From JAYPLE01 sp047627515 (GTDB lineage Bacteria; Bacteroidota; Bacteroidia; Cytophagales; Cyclobacteriaceae), in NCBI GenBank assembly GCA_047627515.1, contig JBLHTU010000198.1, positions 1 through 5,152 of the forward strand: a stretch of DNA of 5,152 nt. The letters are read 5' to 3'. Shown in pieces: positions 4,888 through 5,152 of this stretch. Under the pieces are notes generated by a model. It was not told the origin of the DNA. It saw nothing but the letters and a program-made list of their open reading frames with translations, and searched no databases. Each line of letters opens with the position of its first letter. The first letter of the stretch is position 1. Position numbers and translations under genes: made by a program.

Positions 4888-5152
4888 ATGAAACTAAGAA
4901 TAATCCTTGCTTCACGACTTCCATTATACATTCTCTTGATCGGCTTACTAAGTGTACATGCCTGTAAAAACAAGAAGAAACTTACAGAGGTGACTGACCA
5001 GGAAGCAGTCAAGGAAGAAATAGCTGATGAGTTAGCCAGAAATGAGGCGAATGAAGAATCAGCTAGCGAGCCGAATGCCTCCGAAATGAAGTCGGTGTCA
5101 ATGCCATTAGTTACACTGACGAAATCGCAAATGGTTGATAAATATTTCATGG
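4888..5152 (+). CDS. Predicted lipoprotein, N-terminal part (cut by window edge)
   Basis: An open frame from ATG 4888 runs off the right edge, giving 88 codons and one further base without a stop. The N terminus is a lipoprotein signal peptide: MKLRIILASR n-region, hydrophobic LPLYILLIGLLSV (11-23), and a lipobox-like VHA-C with C26 as the lipidated cysteine. After C26 comes a basic cluster KNKKK (27-31), then a long acidic/polar, probably disordered linker rich in Glu, Ala, Asn and Ser (33-68), before a possible folded part begins (MPLVTLTKSQMVDKYFM). The +2 region lacks the acidic run of Bacteroidetes lipoprotein export signals, so it more likely faces the periplasm (inference). The main domain lies outside the window, so no function can be given. 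The start is supported by the signal peptide placement. Its leader contains the inverted repeat at 4780-4884. Confidence 0.8.
   Translation, partial: MKLRIILASRLPLYILLIGLLSVHACKNKKKLTEVTDQEAVKEEIADELARNEANEESASEPNASEMKSVSMPLVTLTKSQMVDKYFM

Noticed and set aside
4863..5150. Minus-strand open frame of 95 codons
   Set aside because: It lies exactly antisense to the plus-strand lipoprotein frame, which has a signal peptide, lipobox and sensible composition. The antisense product looks like the usual Ser/Phe-rich shadow.

Overview
The window looks like a chromosomal segment of a member of the Bacteroidota, most likely of the Cytophagia/Cytophagales type. The evidence is a PorT-like protein of the type IX secretion/gliding apparatus directly behind the menaquinone gene ubiE, a DUF5606 protein (a family known from Bacteroidetes), a Bacteroidetes-style saccharopine dehydrogenase start, moderate-to-low GC, weak Shine-Dalgarno signals and one TAnnTTTG-type promoter element. 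The genus is inference.

Left half (1-2353, minus strand): four tightly packed genes read leftwards as one probable operon: ubiE (menaquinone methyltransferase), porT (outer-membrane type IX secretion factor, overlapping the end of ubiE by 52 bases if the upstream start is used), an SDR-family oxidoreductase, and the first 39 codons of a saccharopine-dehydrogenase-family protein that runs off the left edge. A 60-base divergent intergenic region (2354-2413) separates this operon from the plus-strand genes.

Middle (2414-3952, plus strand): engB (ribosome-assembly GTPase), a DUF5606 protein and a hotdog-fold acyl-CoA thioesterase. The last two are one base apart and surely co-transcribed. A TAnnTTTG element lies just before the DUF5606 gene.

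Right part (3953-5152, plus strand): an orphan single-domain response regulator (4064-4480), then about 400 bases with no credible long gene, then the N-terminal part of a predicted lipoprotein (4888 onward, cut by the right edge). The non-coding stretch holds a weak terminator, two mutually exclusive hairpins, a tiny ORF behind an unusually good Shine-Dalgarno sequence, and a long interrupted inverted repeat whose 3' arm ends three bases before the lipoprotein start codon.

Most of the window is conserved housekeeping or envelope biology. I see no mobile element, CRISPR array, defence system, tRNA or rRNA. The part that ordinary annotation does not explain is the 4481-4887 leader/intergenic region, which may be a structured 5' leader controlling the lipoprotein gene. 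This is a hypothesis from base pairing alone, without energy calculation or conservation data.
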